From Planctomycetaceae bacterium (GTDB taxonomy: Bacteria > Planctomycetota > Planctomycetia > Pirellulales > Pirellulaceae): DNA of 15,285 nucleotides. The DNA lies in assembly GCA_018658605.1 (NCBI GenBank), contig JABHUV010000350.1, positions 1 to 15,285 of the forward strand, written 5' to 3'. The notes under the pieces are model-generated. The model was given only the letters and a program-made list of their open reading frames with translations. It searched no databases and was not told where the DNA came from. Of the stretch, positions 7,735 to 15,285 are shown one piece after another; position 1 is the first letter of the stretch; each line of letters starts with the position of its first letter. A program made the position numbers and the translations under genes.

Positions 7735-8631
7735 CTAATTAGTTCGCGACAACACAATTTTGGCCAATTGCCTTAGCCAAATGGCACTTTCTCCAAATGT
7801 AGTCAGCTCAGCTTGTGCCTGCTGAATCAACTCCTCTGCATATTCTCGACTTGCCGCAATTCCCATCAAACTGGGGTATGTCAGTTTACCATGTTCTGAG
7901 TCTTTACCAGTCTGTTTTCCCAGCTGCTGCTGGTCACCCTCGCAGTCTAGTAAATCATCTACCACCTGAAAAGCTAATCCTAGCAGCTTTCCATACGCAT
8001 CTAGGTGGGCTATCTGTTCATTATTTGCAGCAGCAGCAATTGCCCCTAATCGCACGGAAACACGAAACATCGCTCCCGTCTTGCGATGGTGAATCTGCCG
8101 TAACAAGTCTAGATCTCCCGTTTGATGCTCAGCTGCTAAGTCATCAACTTGCCCACCAACTAACTGACAGGGGCCTGCTGCCGTGGCTAGGGCCTGACAA
8201 GATGCCGCTCGTATTTCTGCCGATGCTTCACCGCTCGAGACAACTTGGAACGCTAACGCGAGTAGTGCGTCTCCTGCCAAAATAGCATTCGCTTCCCCAA
8301 ACTTAACATGACATGTCGCCTGACCGCGACGCAATAGGTCATCATCCATCGCTGGCAAATCATCGTGAATAAGAGAGTAAGTATGGATCATTTCAACCGC
8401 ACAAGCGTTGGCCAGGGTAGCACTAGAACGTTGCCCGCAGGCGTCACTCGCCATAAACACCAATAACGGTCGTAATAACTTACTCGGCGCTAACAACACA
8501 TATCGCATCGCTTCTTCAAGTACCGTCGGACAACCAGTCTGAGGCTGCGTCCATAGGTCGAGTGCCGCGTGGATATTTGAGCAGGTAAACTCCATGTACT
8601 GAGAAAGAGTGTGAGTTGAATCGGTTGCCAT
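7735..8631 (-). CDS. ispA: Polyprenyl (farnesyl/geranylgeranyl) diphosphate synthase
   Basis: This trans-prenyltransferase adds IPP to DMAPP, GPP or FPP to make the C15 or C20 precursors of quinones, carrier lipids and other isoprenoids. The ATG at 8631 gives 298 aa, normal for IspA. A GTG at 8664 would add 11 residues with no ribosome site. In ATG numbering the first aspartate-rich motif, DDLPAMDDD with the two-residue insertion typical of bacterial FPP synthases, is at 90-98, followed by LRRG. The second, DDLLD, is at 225-229, and GKD with KLTYPSL follows at about 242-254. The residues before the first motif (TYSLIH) resemble E. coli IspA. Product length, FPP or GGPP, cannot be settled by eye. 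It sits between xseB and dxs, as in E. coli, so the symbol is reasonable. Confidence 0.93.
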   Translation of the reverse strand: MATDSTHTLSQYMEFTCSNIHAALDLWTQPQTGCPTVLEEAMRYVLLAPSKLLRPLLVFMASDACGQRSSATLANACAVEMIHTYSLIHDDLPAMDDDLLRRGQATCHVKFGEANAILAGDALLALAFQVVSSGEASAEIRAASCQALATAAGPCQLVGGQVDDLAAEHQTGDLDLLRQIHHRKTGAMFRVSVRLGAIAAAANNEQIAHLDAYGKLLGLAFQVVDDLLDCEGDQQQLGKQTGKDSEHGKLTYPSLMGIAASREYAEELIQQAQAELTTFGESAIWLRQLAKIVLSRTN

Positions 8632-8676
8632 GTATGGTGAATCCAAGCAGCAGGTACTAATCACATTAAAGAACAG

Positions 8677-8706
8677 AAAAAACCGAAGGGCAGTTGTTGT
8701 TGCCTT
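8677..8706 (-). terminator. Weak hairpin with T-tract between xseB and ispA
   Basis: On the minus strand AAGGCA (8701-8706) can pair with TGCCCTT (8686-8692) across an eight-base loop with one bulged C. CGG and six T's (8677-8682) follow. This resembles a leaky intrinsic terminator or attenuator ahead of ispA, about 46 bases before its ATG. The stem is short and bulged, and the T-tract starts three bases late. Confidence 0.3.
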
Positions 8707-8736
8707 GCCTACAGTTCTACTTTAAATCAGCATAGT

Positions 8737-9057
8737 CTAATCGTCTAGTTCTTCTAGCGTAGAACGCCGCTTAGCTCGTAAAGACTGCTTTTGTTCCAAA
8801 GTCGTTTCTTCATCCGCAAAGGGCTCTGTGACGGCATTTCCATCCGCGTCAACGCCCGTCAAAACCTCTATGCGTCGCTCCGCTTGTTTGAGTGTGTCAT
8901 GACACTGTTTAAGTAAGGTTACGCCGGTTTGATATTGCGCTAGAGACTCCGTCAAATCCAACTGCCCCTGTTCCAGTAGATCCACAACGCCTTCCAGTCC
9001 CTCCAGAGCCTCCTCGAATGTCAATTCTTCAGCGGTAGCTGCTTTTTCCTTGGCCAT
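8737..9057 (-). CDS. xseB: Exodeoxyribonuclease VII small subunit
   Basis: This is the small subunit of exonuclease VII. It binds the C-terminal region of XseA to form the nuclease, which degrades single-stranded DNA from both ends into oligonucleotides. At 106 aa it is slightly long for the family. The core TFEEALEGLEGVVDLLEQGQLDLTESLAQY-type helix pair occupies about 13-42, continuing through the QTGVTLLKQCHDTLKQAERRIEVL helix to about 66, which is the typical two-helix XseB pattern. A charged tail with an acidic patch and RAKRRS extends past the usual end. The ATG at 9057 is supported by GAGGG (9065-9069) seven bases upstream. The gene starts 37 bases after the xseA stop, so the two subunits are probably made from one transcript. 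Confidence 0.94.
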   Translation of the reverse strand: MAKEKAATAEELTFEEALEGLEGVVDLLEQGQLDLTESLAQYQTGVTLLKQCHDTLKQAERRIEVLTGVDADGNAVTEPFADEETTLEQKQSLRAKRRSTLEELDD

Positions 9058-9094
9058 CTAAATTCCCTCTTTCTTTTCTCGTAAATTGTCAAAC

Positions 9095-10375
9095 CTAATT
9101 TGAATCTGGTTCTAGTGATTCCACGATACTGGTGAATTTACCGTTGGCAAGCTGCGTAAGTACCTTCTGCCCAATCTGAATATCTGTGACGCTCCGCACC
9201 ACAGTTGCCTCAGCCGACTGAGTCACACTGTATCCACGCTGCAACACCTCGAGTGGACTTAAGGCCGACAGTCTTGCCGCCATCACCGAAACCTGCTCGT
9301 GCCCCTGCTGTAATGCCAATTCAATTCCACGCACAACTTTTTTCTCAAGCTCGTCAACCGTGCGAGCACGCAGATGCAAGCCCTCGTGAGGATTCGTCAG
9401 TACCGGCCTGGAGCAAAGCAACTTTAACCGTTGTCGAGCCGAGTCAAGTCGGGCTTGCAACAAAACCACGAGTCGTTGGCGCAAGACCATGAGATTGCTG
9501 CGAACTTCACTTTCCTGCGGCACAGCAATTTCCCCGGCCTCGGACGGTGTCAGAGCACGGCGATCCGCTACAAGATCCGCTAAGGTAACATCGATCTCAT
9601 GACCGACTGCGGAAATGACCGGAATCGAACAATTAAATATTGCCCGCACCACCTGTTCATCATTGAAACACCACAGATCCTCCATGCTGCCACCACCACG
9701 ACCTGTGACAATTAGATCTGGAGGGGGCTGCATTTGACTCGCTAAGTGAATACCGTTGGCAATCTCACTTGCGGCGGTAGTACCTTGCACGCGCACCGGT
9801 ACAACGACCACGTTAACACGGCTCCAACGACGACGGACGACCTCTAGAAAATCACGAATCGCCGCTCCTGTAGGACTGGTCACAAATGCAATCCGCTTGG
9901 GCATCCAGGGTATCGGCTTTTTGTGCTCCGGTGCAAATAACCCCTCCACCTCTAAATTACGACGTAGTTGTTCAAATGCCTGCTGTAGCGCACCTTGCCC
10001 TTGGGATTCAACTCGGTTGACTACCAGTTGATAACTCCCACGGACAACGTACAGATCAATTTTCCCACAACAAAGAATTTGCTGACCGTCTTCTAGATCA
10101 AAAGGAAGTCGTTGAGCCGTATTACGCCAAATAACCGTTCTTATCGTCGCTTGATCATCCTTGAGAGAAAAATATAGATGCCCAGAAGCAGGGCGTGAAA
10201 GGTCCGACACCTCACCTGCCACCCAAACTCGTGCAAAACGCTCTCCTAAAACATCCTTCGCTAATGAATTGAGCTCACTCACGCTAAGGACGTCGGGTTG
10301 CTCCGCCGCGGGTTCACTAGCTGGATTGCTAGAATCTGATATTGCTGCAAATAATGGTAATTCTTCCTCTTCCAT
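9095..10375 (-). CDS. xseA: Exodeoxyribonuclease VII large subunit
   Basis: This is the catalytic subunit of exonuclease VII, used in mismatch repair and in clearing single-stranded DNA. The preferred ATG at 10375 gives 426 aa; one at 10462 would give 455 aa but adds 29 residues of unusual composition. Neither start has a good ribosome site. In the shorter numbering, the OB-fold DNA-binding domain begins at VLSVSELN (about 29) and runs to about 121 with GHLYFSLKD. The nuclease domain carries IAFVTSPTGAAIRDF near 162-176, GRGGGSMEDLWCFNDE at 225-240, SAVGHEIDVTLADLVADRRALTPSEAGE from about 255, and a long helical region before LQRGYSV near 378-384. This order is standard for XseA. xseB follows directly. 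The identity is secure and the start is not. Confidence 0.95.
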   Translation of the reverse strand: MEEEELPLFAAISDSSNPASEPAAEQPDVLSVSELNSLAKDVLGERFARVWVAGEVSDLSRPASGHLYFSLKDDQATIRTVIWRNTAQRLPFDLEDGQQILCCGKIDLYVVRGSYQLVVNRVESQGQGALQQAFEQLRRNLEVEGLFAPEHKKPIPWMPKRIAFVTSPTGAAIRDFLEVVRRRWSRVNVVVVPVRVQGTTAASEIANGIHLASQMQPPPDLIVTGRGGGSMEDLWCFNDEQVVRAIFNCSIPVISAVGHEIDVTLADLVADRRALTPSEAGEIAVPQESEVRSNLMVLRQRLVVLLQARLDSARQRLKLLCSRPVLTNPHEGLHLRARTVDELEKKVVRGIELALQQGHEQVSVMAARLSALSPLEVLQRGYSVTQSAEATVVRSVTDIQIGQKVLTQLANGKFTSIVESLEPDSN

Positions 10376-10519
10376 ACTTCTATTTTTAACCGGTGCAGTG
10401 TCGCGCGACAATGGTCTACCCTGACACTGCGGACCACCGCGTGTCAACACAGTGATAAACATTTCTGTACTTACACAGAGAAGGTTTCTTCGAGCTACAT
10501 CAAAAAAAACAACTAGTGG

Positions 10520-11254
10520 TCAGGCATAATCGCCGAGAATCCCCAACGGCGCAGGATCTTTCGCCAATGGTAACTCATCGCATAAACGCATTTTGGATTG
10601 CGCCCATCGCTGAGCAATTTGCGTTCGCGACTCCAGTATATTTTGCACGTCTAGCCGATATTCCTCAATCTCACGACGATTTATATCAGCCGGAATCTGA
10701 ATTGGGCGACTCATAACCATCCGTACACGAGACAAAGGACGAGCGATAACTGATTGGTCCCATGCCTTTGTTACGCGCCATGGACGATCACAACCAAAAC
10801 CGAGACAAACCAATGGTATTTGCAAACGAGATGACAAATAAATACACCCTTGTGCCATCCTCCGCCGCGGGCCTCGTGGCCCATCGGGCGTCATCGTCAA
10901 ATTCTTTGTTTTCCCCAAACGTAACAGTTCCTTAAGTCCTGCGACGCTGCCTCGGGAAGACGAGGCACGAACGGTACCAAATCCCATATACCGTGCTGCA
11001 TGTGAGAGCCATTCCGCATCTCGATGACGACTCAAGAGCATAGAAATATTACAACGGCCTCGTAAATAAAATGGGATCGCGATGTATTCATGCCAAAACA
11101 GGTAAATCATCGGACCGTCAAAATCAGGCGAAACAGGATCGACGGTCGAATCTTCACAGACCTTACGATAGTCCATCGTCCCCATCCAACCCCGCAGCGC
11201 GCAGCTGATGCCGAATCCGCCAAGTCGCATCATCCATGGTGCTTCGAATTTCAT
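10520..11254 (-). CDS. DUF374-type lysophospholipid acyltransferase
   Basis: This is a 244-aa protein of the LPLAT superfamily, DUF374 branch, expected to act at the inner face of the cytoplasmic membrane and transfer acyl chains to a lipid or glycolipid acceptor. Family landmarks are FWHEY at 53-57, LLSRHRDAEWL at 73-83, VRASSSRGSVAGL at 95-107 and TPDGPRGPRRRMAQG at 122-136, then a WDQ segment near 165. The HX4D motif of classical PlsC acyltransferases is absent after the WH, which fits this branch. The N-terminus has a mildly hydrophobic helix, so membrane association is likely. The ATG at 11254 has GAGAG seven bases upstream. It lies between dapF and xseA, 74 bases after dapF. The acceptor is unknown; a role in lipid A-like or phospholipid acylation is inference. 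Confidence 0.86.
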   Translation of the reverse strand: MKFEAPWMMRLGGFGISCALRGWMGTMDYRKVCEDSTVDPVSPDFDGPMIYLFWHEYIAIPFYLRGRCNISMLLSRHRDAEWLSHAARYMGFGTVRASSSRGSVAGLKELLRLGKTKNLTMTPDGPRGPRRRMAQGCIYLSSRLQIPLVCLGFGCDRPWRVTKAWDQSVIARPLSRVRMVMSRPIQIPADINRREIEEYRLDVQNILESRTQIAQRWAQSKMRLCDELPLAKDPAPLGILGDYA

Positions 11255-11328
11255 CTACTGGCTCTCTTGCATCCTACAAAACTCTCAATGACTCACTATC
11301 TCACAATTACTACAACACGGACTCAGCG

Positions 11329-12174
11329 TCAAATCGCCCAATCCCCTGAAAACACTTCCGTCGCCGAACCTGTCATAAACACATGATTGGAACTTTCATC
11401 CCAGCATAAATCGAGATCACCTCCAATTAAATGAACTTTGAGCTGCCGCTGAGTTTCACCTGTTAGGACCCCAGCTACACAAACAGCACTAGCGCCGGTT
11501 CCACAGGCCCACGTCTCACCGGATCCACGTTCCCACGTACGTTGGCGAACTTCCGTAGCAGATATGATTTCCACGAACTCAACGTTAATGCGCTGAGGAA
11601 ACCGCGGATCCATTTCGATTAACGGCCCCACTTTCAACACCAATTCGTCACTCGCATCCTCCACGAAAATAACGGCGTGTGGATTGCCCATCGACACACA
11701 CGTCACGGCCAAGGCGTGGTCGCCAATTAAAAATGGCTCCAGTACAATTTGTTCACCAGTTAACGTCGTGGGAATTTCATTGGACTGCAGGCGTGGAATC
11801 CCCATGTCCACTCGAACATCTATTACCTCGTCGCCTTGAATGCGTAACTCCACCGATAATACGCCACACCCAGTTTCAACTCGCAAGGCTTCTTGACGGC
11901 AAATCCGTTGCTCGTAAACATACTTAGCAAGACATCGTATTCCATTGCCACACATTTCGGATTCACTGCCGTCGGCGTTAAACATCTGCATTCGTATATC
12001 GGCTTGAGCAGAGTCACTGGGAGGCAAGATGAGGATTAGACCATCACTGCCCACACCAAAACGACGATGCGAGATATTACGAGCTAACGTTGGAAGATCC
12101 TCAGGTAACGACTCCGCAAGGCCATCAACATAAACGTAATCGTTACCAATACCATGCATTTTTGTAAATTTCAT
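11329..12174 (-). CDS. dapF: Diaminopimelate epimerase
   Basis: This cytoplasmic, PLP-independent epimerase converts LL-diaminopimelate to the meso form, used for peptidoglycan cross-links and as the lysine precursor. At 281 aa it is full length. It opens with the classic MKFTKMHGIGNDYV. The two catalytic cysteines are in EMCGNGIRC (Cys75) and WACGTGASA (Cys224), one in each half of the pseudo-symmetric fold. FNADGSE at 65-71, MGNPHAV at 162-168 and ERGSGET at 215-221 complete the substrate site. Ribosome binding may use GGAGG at 12187-12191, 12 bases before the ATG, which is longer than ideal. It follows the AsmA-like gene by 57 bases. An intact DapF supports a diaminopimelate peptidoglycan or at least DAP-route lysine synthesis in this organism. 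Confidence 0.97.
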   Translation of the reverse strand: MKFTKMHGIGNDYVYVDGLAESLPEDLPTLARNISHRRFGVGSDGLILILPPSDSAQADIRMQMFNADGSESEMCGNGIRCLAKYVYEQRICRQEALRVETGCGVLSVELRIQGDEVIDVRVDMGIPRLQSNEIPTTLTGEQIVLEPFLIGDHALAVTCVSMGNPHAVIFVEDASDELVLKVGPLIEMDPRFPQRINVEFVEIISATEVRQRTWERGSGETWACGTGASAVCVAGVLTGETQRQLKVHLIGGDLDLCWDESSNHVFMTGSATEVFSGDWAI

Positions 12175-12182
12175 ATCCCGAA

Positions 12183-12221
12183 TTAGCCTCCGCGTACTGT
12201 GTAGAATGCCGCTAGCTTCAT
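12183..12221 (-). other. Possible 12-residue leader ORF before dapF
   Basis: In the short gap between the AsmA-like gene and dapF the minus strand has ATG followed by 11 sense codons and TAA (MKLAAFYTVRGG). AGGA overlaps the preceding stop region, with eight bases to the ATG. Its last two codons, GGA GGC, contain the GGAGG that would serve dapF, and its stop is eight bases before the dapF ATG. It could couple translation, or be chance in so short a frame. Confidence 0.22.
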
Positions 12222-12231
12222 TGTTTTTTTC

Positions 12232-15200
12232 CTATCGCAACTGTAACACGCCGCCGCCTTGCCCGTCACGTGCAGGCGCGGCAATCCGCGGTTCTAGATT
12301 TTTTAGAATACGCTCCATCGCTCCGTCTAATTCCGGAAACGCTGTGCTATTGACACGTGGCTGCCCAATCGTCCCGACAACTTCGATTTGCAGCAAACTC
12401 TTGCTCGCTTCAGTTAATACCGCATTGATAATCGGAATTACAATCTGTTGCCGCCCAACCCTAGAATAGAAATTTAAGTTAATCTCTTCCTCAAATGACA
12501 TCCAACCTGTTCCGAATAGGCTGACGGTGTCACCACGCAAATCAATACGATCCAGTACGATCTGATCGTTCCTTATACGGAAGTCGACATCCGTGGACGA
12601 AAACACTCCTCGATCCGCTTGCATGTCAATTTTGTTGAACAACGCAACCATTAAGGGCAACTCGTAAGTATCGGCCTGTTTTAATCGCACCTGGCCATCG
12701 CCTACCCACGTAGTACGGTCACCAGCAACACCACGCAATCTTACCGCAGCATCGACTCGCCCTGACGTACGCTCTTGTACTCCTCGATGACGAGCAAGCC
12801 TCGACAAATCAGCCTGCAGCAACGACGCCTGTAACATGAACCGTGGTTGGGACTTGCCATTATTACTCGTAATTCGACGCTGTTCCTTGTCAAACAACAC
12901 TTGCAGATCAACCTTTGCGACGCCCCCAAAACTCTGTCCCATCAGACTCATCGCGGGACGTTGTGGCTGGCGAATGACAGTCGACCCCGTTATGTTTTGC
13001 TGCGTGGCACGAGCCCAAGTACCTGCGAGTATTTGTCGCTCGTCAATCCATAAAGGTCCTTGGATTTTGGTTATCTGCTGTTTACCTAAAAACATCGAGT
13101 CAATTTCCATGAAGGCACTACTACGGAATCCTCGGTCATCCAATACTCCAGTAAATTGAATCCCGCCATGTATGCCACTTAATCGCGTACCACAATCGAT
13201 TGAGGCACCCGCAACTTCTAACCTGACTCTCCAACTCGCATGCAGCAACTTGCTCGCTGCCGGTTGATGAGCGAGATAGATGTCACCCTCTAGCTGTAGA
13301 GGACCTTGAATATCCAATTCACGAATCTGTTGGCTTAATTCCACAGGCATCGCGGCTAATAGATCCGCATCCATACGTAAACGGTCAATACTCAAATGGT
13401 CCATCGCAAAATGCCACTGTCCGTTTGGTGCTCGATTATAAACACCATCCATTTGAAACTCTGTATCACCATGCACCCCATGGATTCCAGTCAAGCGAAC
13501 ATGGCCGTCCTGCAGCACAAATTCACCCGTCACCCCCTCGATTCGATAGGGAAACCAAGTCGGCATAAAACTGATCGTCGAAGTTGTCAAACTATCTGTC
13601 GGAATCCATTTTTTAGCATGCACAAACACGTTGGTACCACCCGCTTTTAGCGTGCTCTCTAAACTAATACGAACTTGATCCAAAGCCCCTTCCGGTTTTA
13701 ATGACCGCCACGTATTTAAGATGGCTGGGTTCTTAGCGGCCAATGCATCGCGCAAATCGTTATCAAATGGCACGTCCGTTGCCGTTAGCACCATTTGCAG
13801 CGGAGCCTCAACGGACTCTTGATTTGAGTGGTCTGATTGGCCTAGCTGACTTGTTGGTTTGACAAATCGTCCTTGCATCTGCACAAACGCGTTTCCTTTA
13901 TATCCTGAGAAATTTTGGAATTCCCAATGGTCGCCCTGTAAACGCACCTCGCCGTTAATTCGGTGAATAGGATAGGGGAAACCTTTGTATTGCAAGGTTC
14001 CTTGCTGGAAATCAAACTCGATCTGTCGATAAGGATTACCAGGGACGCCGCGATATTCGTAGTGAGCGCGGTGCAAGGTGATTAGTCCAGTAGGCCGCAA
14101 TACATCGATTGTCTTGCGAGATTGGGGGTCGAGGGCCGAAATTAATTCTGCGTCCAGTGGAATCGCTCCGTCTGAGGTAATCTCCAACCAACCACGTGGT
14201 GCTATTTTTGAATCTTTTATATCGGCACTTATTTTGAAAGTCCGCCCGTGAGTTTGCGCTAGCACATCACGCACAATAACGTCGCTATTGTGAATTTGAA
14301 TAAAACCAGTCGCGTTTTTTAGCGTATAGGGAAACTTTTCGTAGGTAAGGTCCATATCCAGTAATTGGATGTCCAAATGGGAGCGGGGCGTTTGGCCAAC
14401 ATTGTCATAATGGTACTTGATGGCGGCAGTGCCGCGCGGTCCATAAGTACGAAGCGTTTTCCGAATACTATTGACTACTTCATCTTGCGGCAAACCGACC
14501 AATAAATCCTCATCGATTAGAATTTTGTCAGTCGAAAATCCGATTTCCATTGCCGGCGAACCGTCAAATTCCGAAATTCTTGCATGAGCCGATATGGACG
14601 TTCCACCGAAATTACCCTTTATTTTTTCAAGTCGCAACGCACCGTCTTGCCAGGTAACCATACTGGAAATATCTGTGATTGGAAACGGTAGCCTGCGGTC
14701 TCGATATGAACCGTTCGCCACCACTCCAGCCGCTACCCATTTGGTTTGTAAGACCGGACTGTTTGTAATAGTCGGTTGGGATGCGGGAACAATCGCCGTC
14801 GCTGTGGCCGCCTGAAGTTTGGTTTCTAACTGTACGGCTAAATCCGCTTGTCCGAGAATTTGTAACCCTACTGGGAATTGTTCCAGCATGTTCAGTGGCA
14901 AATACTCAAACCAATCGTTAGTTAACTGCAATTTCCGAACTCGCACCGATAACATCGACGGCTGATCGTCTAAAGAAATTGCTCCTTGTAGCTCAATGCC
15001 ACCGACAAATGAACTCGTCACACGACTTCTCACCTTTAGTACACGCCCTTGTTGAGTATCGCCGGAAATATCAACACTCAAGTGCGTACGCGGTTGATCC
15101 GTAATGACTGTGTCCTTAATAGTCACTACAAACGGGTCTTGTGACAATTGAACTGCATCGCTGATTGCCAACTCGAAATCTGTAATGCGAATCGCAGGCA

Positions 15201-15285
15201 TGGCGGTCGCGACACCCTCAGACTTGACTGTTCGTAACCGTTCGACCAAGTCAACCACATTCCAGTTGCCAGCCGAATTACGCAC
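12232..15285 (-). CDS. Large AsmA-like envelope protein, N-terminus cut by the window
   Basis: The frame runs 1017 codons to the right edge without a clear true start; the GTG at the very edge is probably an internal valine. The visible part is almost all alternating beta-strand sequence with repeated phrases such as GIHGVHGDTEFQMDG and MQGRFVKP, as in AsmA/YhdP/TamB-type proteins. These are thought to form long grooved rods moving phospholipids between membranes. The last 150 residues, from LKQADTYELPLM (about 868) through GTGWMSFEEEINLNFY to IGQPRVNSTAFPEL, match the AsmA-like C-terminal region, which commonly ends near a predicted outer-membrane contact. The usual N-terminal membrane anchor is not seen and must lie outside. 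A Gly-rich tail (DGQGGG) ends the protein. A nearby acyltransferase gene suits a lipid-related role, but that is inference. Confidence 0.82.
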   Translation of the reverse strand: MRNSAGNWNVVDLVERLRTVKSEGVATAMPAIRITDFELAISDAVQLSQDPFVVTIKDTVITDQPRTHLSVDISGDTQQGRVLKVRSRVTSSFVGGIELQGAISLDDQPSMLSVRVRKLQLTNDWFEYLPLNMLEQFPVGLQILGQADLAVQLETKLQAATATAIVPASQPTITNSPVLQTKWVAAGVVANGSYRDRRLPFPITDISSMVTWQDGALRLEKIKGNFGGTSISAHARISEFDGSPAMEIGFSTDKILIDEDLLVGLPQDEVVNSIRKTLRTYGPRGTAAIKYHYDNVGQTPRSHLDIQLLDMDLTYEKFPYTLKNATGFIQIHNSDVIVRDVLAQTHGRTFKISADIKDSKIAPRGWLEITSDGAIPLDAELISALDPQSRKTIDVLRPTGLITLHRAHYEYRGVPGNPYRQIEFDFQQGTLQYKGFPYPIHRINGEVRLQGDHWEFQNFSGYKGNAFVQMQGRFVKPTSQLGQSDHSNQESVEAPLQMVLTATDVPFDNDLRDALAAKNPAILNTWRSLKPEGALDQVRISLESTLKAGGTNVFVHAKKWIPTDSLTTSTISFMPTWFPYRIEGVTGEFVLQDGHVRLTGIHGVHGDTEFQMDGVYNRAPNGQWHFAMDHLSIDRLRMDADLLAAMPVELSQQIRELDIQGPLQLEGDIYLAHQPAASKLLHASWRVRLEVAGASIDCGTRLSGIHGGIQFTGVLDDRGFRSSAFMEIDSMFLGKQQITKIQGPLWIDERQILAGTWARATQQNITGSTVIRQPQRPAMSLMGQSFGGVAKVDLQVLFDKEQRRITSNNGKSQPRFMLQASLLQADLSRLARHRGVQERTSGRVDAAVRLRGVAGDRTTWVGDGQVRLKQADTYELPLMVALFNKIDMQADRGVFSSTDVDFRIRNDQIVLDRIDLRGDTVSLFGTGWMSFEEEINLNFYSRVGRQQIVIPIINAVLTEASKSLLQIEVVGTIGQPRVNSTAFPELDGAMERILKNLEPRIAAPARDGQGGGVLQLR

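Noticed and set aside
7815..8285. 156-codon plus-strand frame antisense to ispA
   Set aside because: It lies fully inside a conserved prenyl synthase gene, and no domain or ribosome site supports it.
10442..10447. Perfect TTGACA -35 hexamer on the minus strand before the short xseA start
   Set aside because: At spacings of 16-18 bases the sequence is GC-rich with no TATAAT-like element, so I do not call a promoter.
10501..10519. Run of T's on the minus strand just after the acyltransferase stop
   Set aside because: No stable stem precedes the T-run; only a weak CCACTAGTTG element is present, so it does not qualify as an intrinsic terminator.

Overview
The window reads as an ordinary chromosomal stretch from a planctomycete, most likely of the Pirellulaceae type. 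This is inferred from content, not from a marker gene. The clues are a Tat-exported Gfo/Idh/MocA oxidoreductase, a secreted DUF1570-type HEATH metallopeptidase-like protein, a secreted protein resembling DUF6263, a very large AsmA-like protein, and moderate GC content. I see no tRNA, rRNA, CRISPR array, insertion sequence, integrase or long repeat. Coding density is high and no gene-free stretch reaches 300 bases.

Layout. At the left edge a DnaA-family gene (2-1144) runs rightward. Its frame is open to the window edge, so its N-terminus is probably missing. Everything else lies on the minus strand and reads right to left: an AsmA-like protein truncated by the right edge (12232-15285), dapF (11329-12174), a DUF374-type lysophospholipid acyltransferase (10520-11254), xseA (about 9095-10375), xseB (8737-9057), ispA-type prenyl synthase (about 7735-8631), dxs (about 5753-7702), nadK (4852-5733), a secreted DUF6263-like protein (3792-4775), a DUF1570-type protein (2589-3758) and the Gfo/Idh/MocA oxidoreductase (1159-2454). 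The dnaA-like gene and the oxidoreductase gene converge with 14 bases between them.

How the genes fit together. The core xseA-xseB-ispA-dxs-nadK joins exonuclease VII (both subunits) to isoprenoid precursor supply (Dxs makes DXP for the MEP pathway, the IspA-type enzyme condenses IPP/DMAPP) and to NADP production. The xseB-ispA-dxs order is a known bacterial arrangement, also found in E. coli. Upstream, the AsmA-like protein, DapF (meso-diaminopimelate for peptidoglycan and lysine) and the acyltransferase form an envelope-related block. Downstream come three exported proteins, two predicted Sec and one Tat. Gaps between minus-strand genes are mostly 13-145 bases, so one or a few long transcripts are plausible. 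A weak hairpin plus T-tract between xseB and ispA, and the 134-base AT-rich gap before the oxidoreductase, are the best candidates for internal breaks.

The most unusual feature is the DnaA-family protein. It keeps Walker A, the box VII arginine and the DnaA-box-binding helix-turn-helix, but has changed Walker B and sensor 1 residues. I did not find a convincing undescribed system here.
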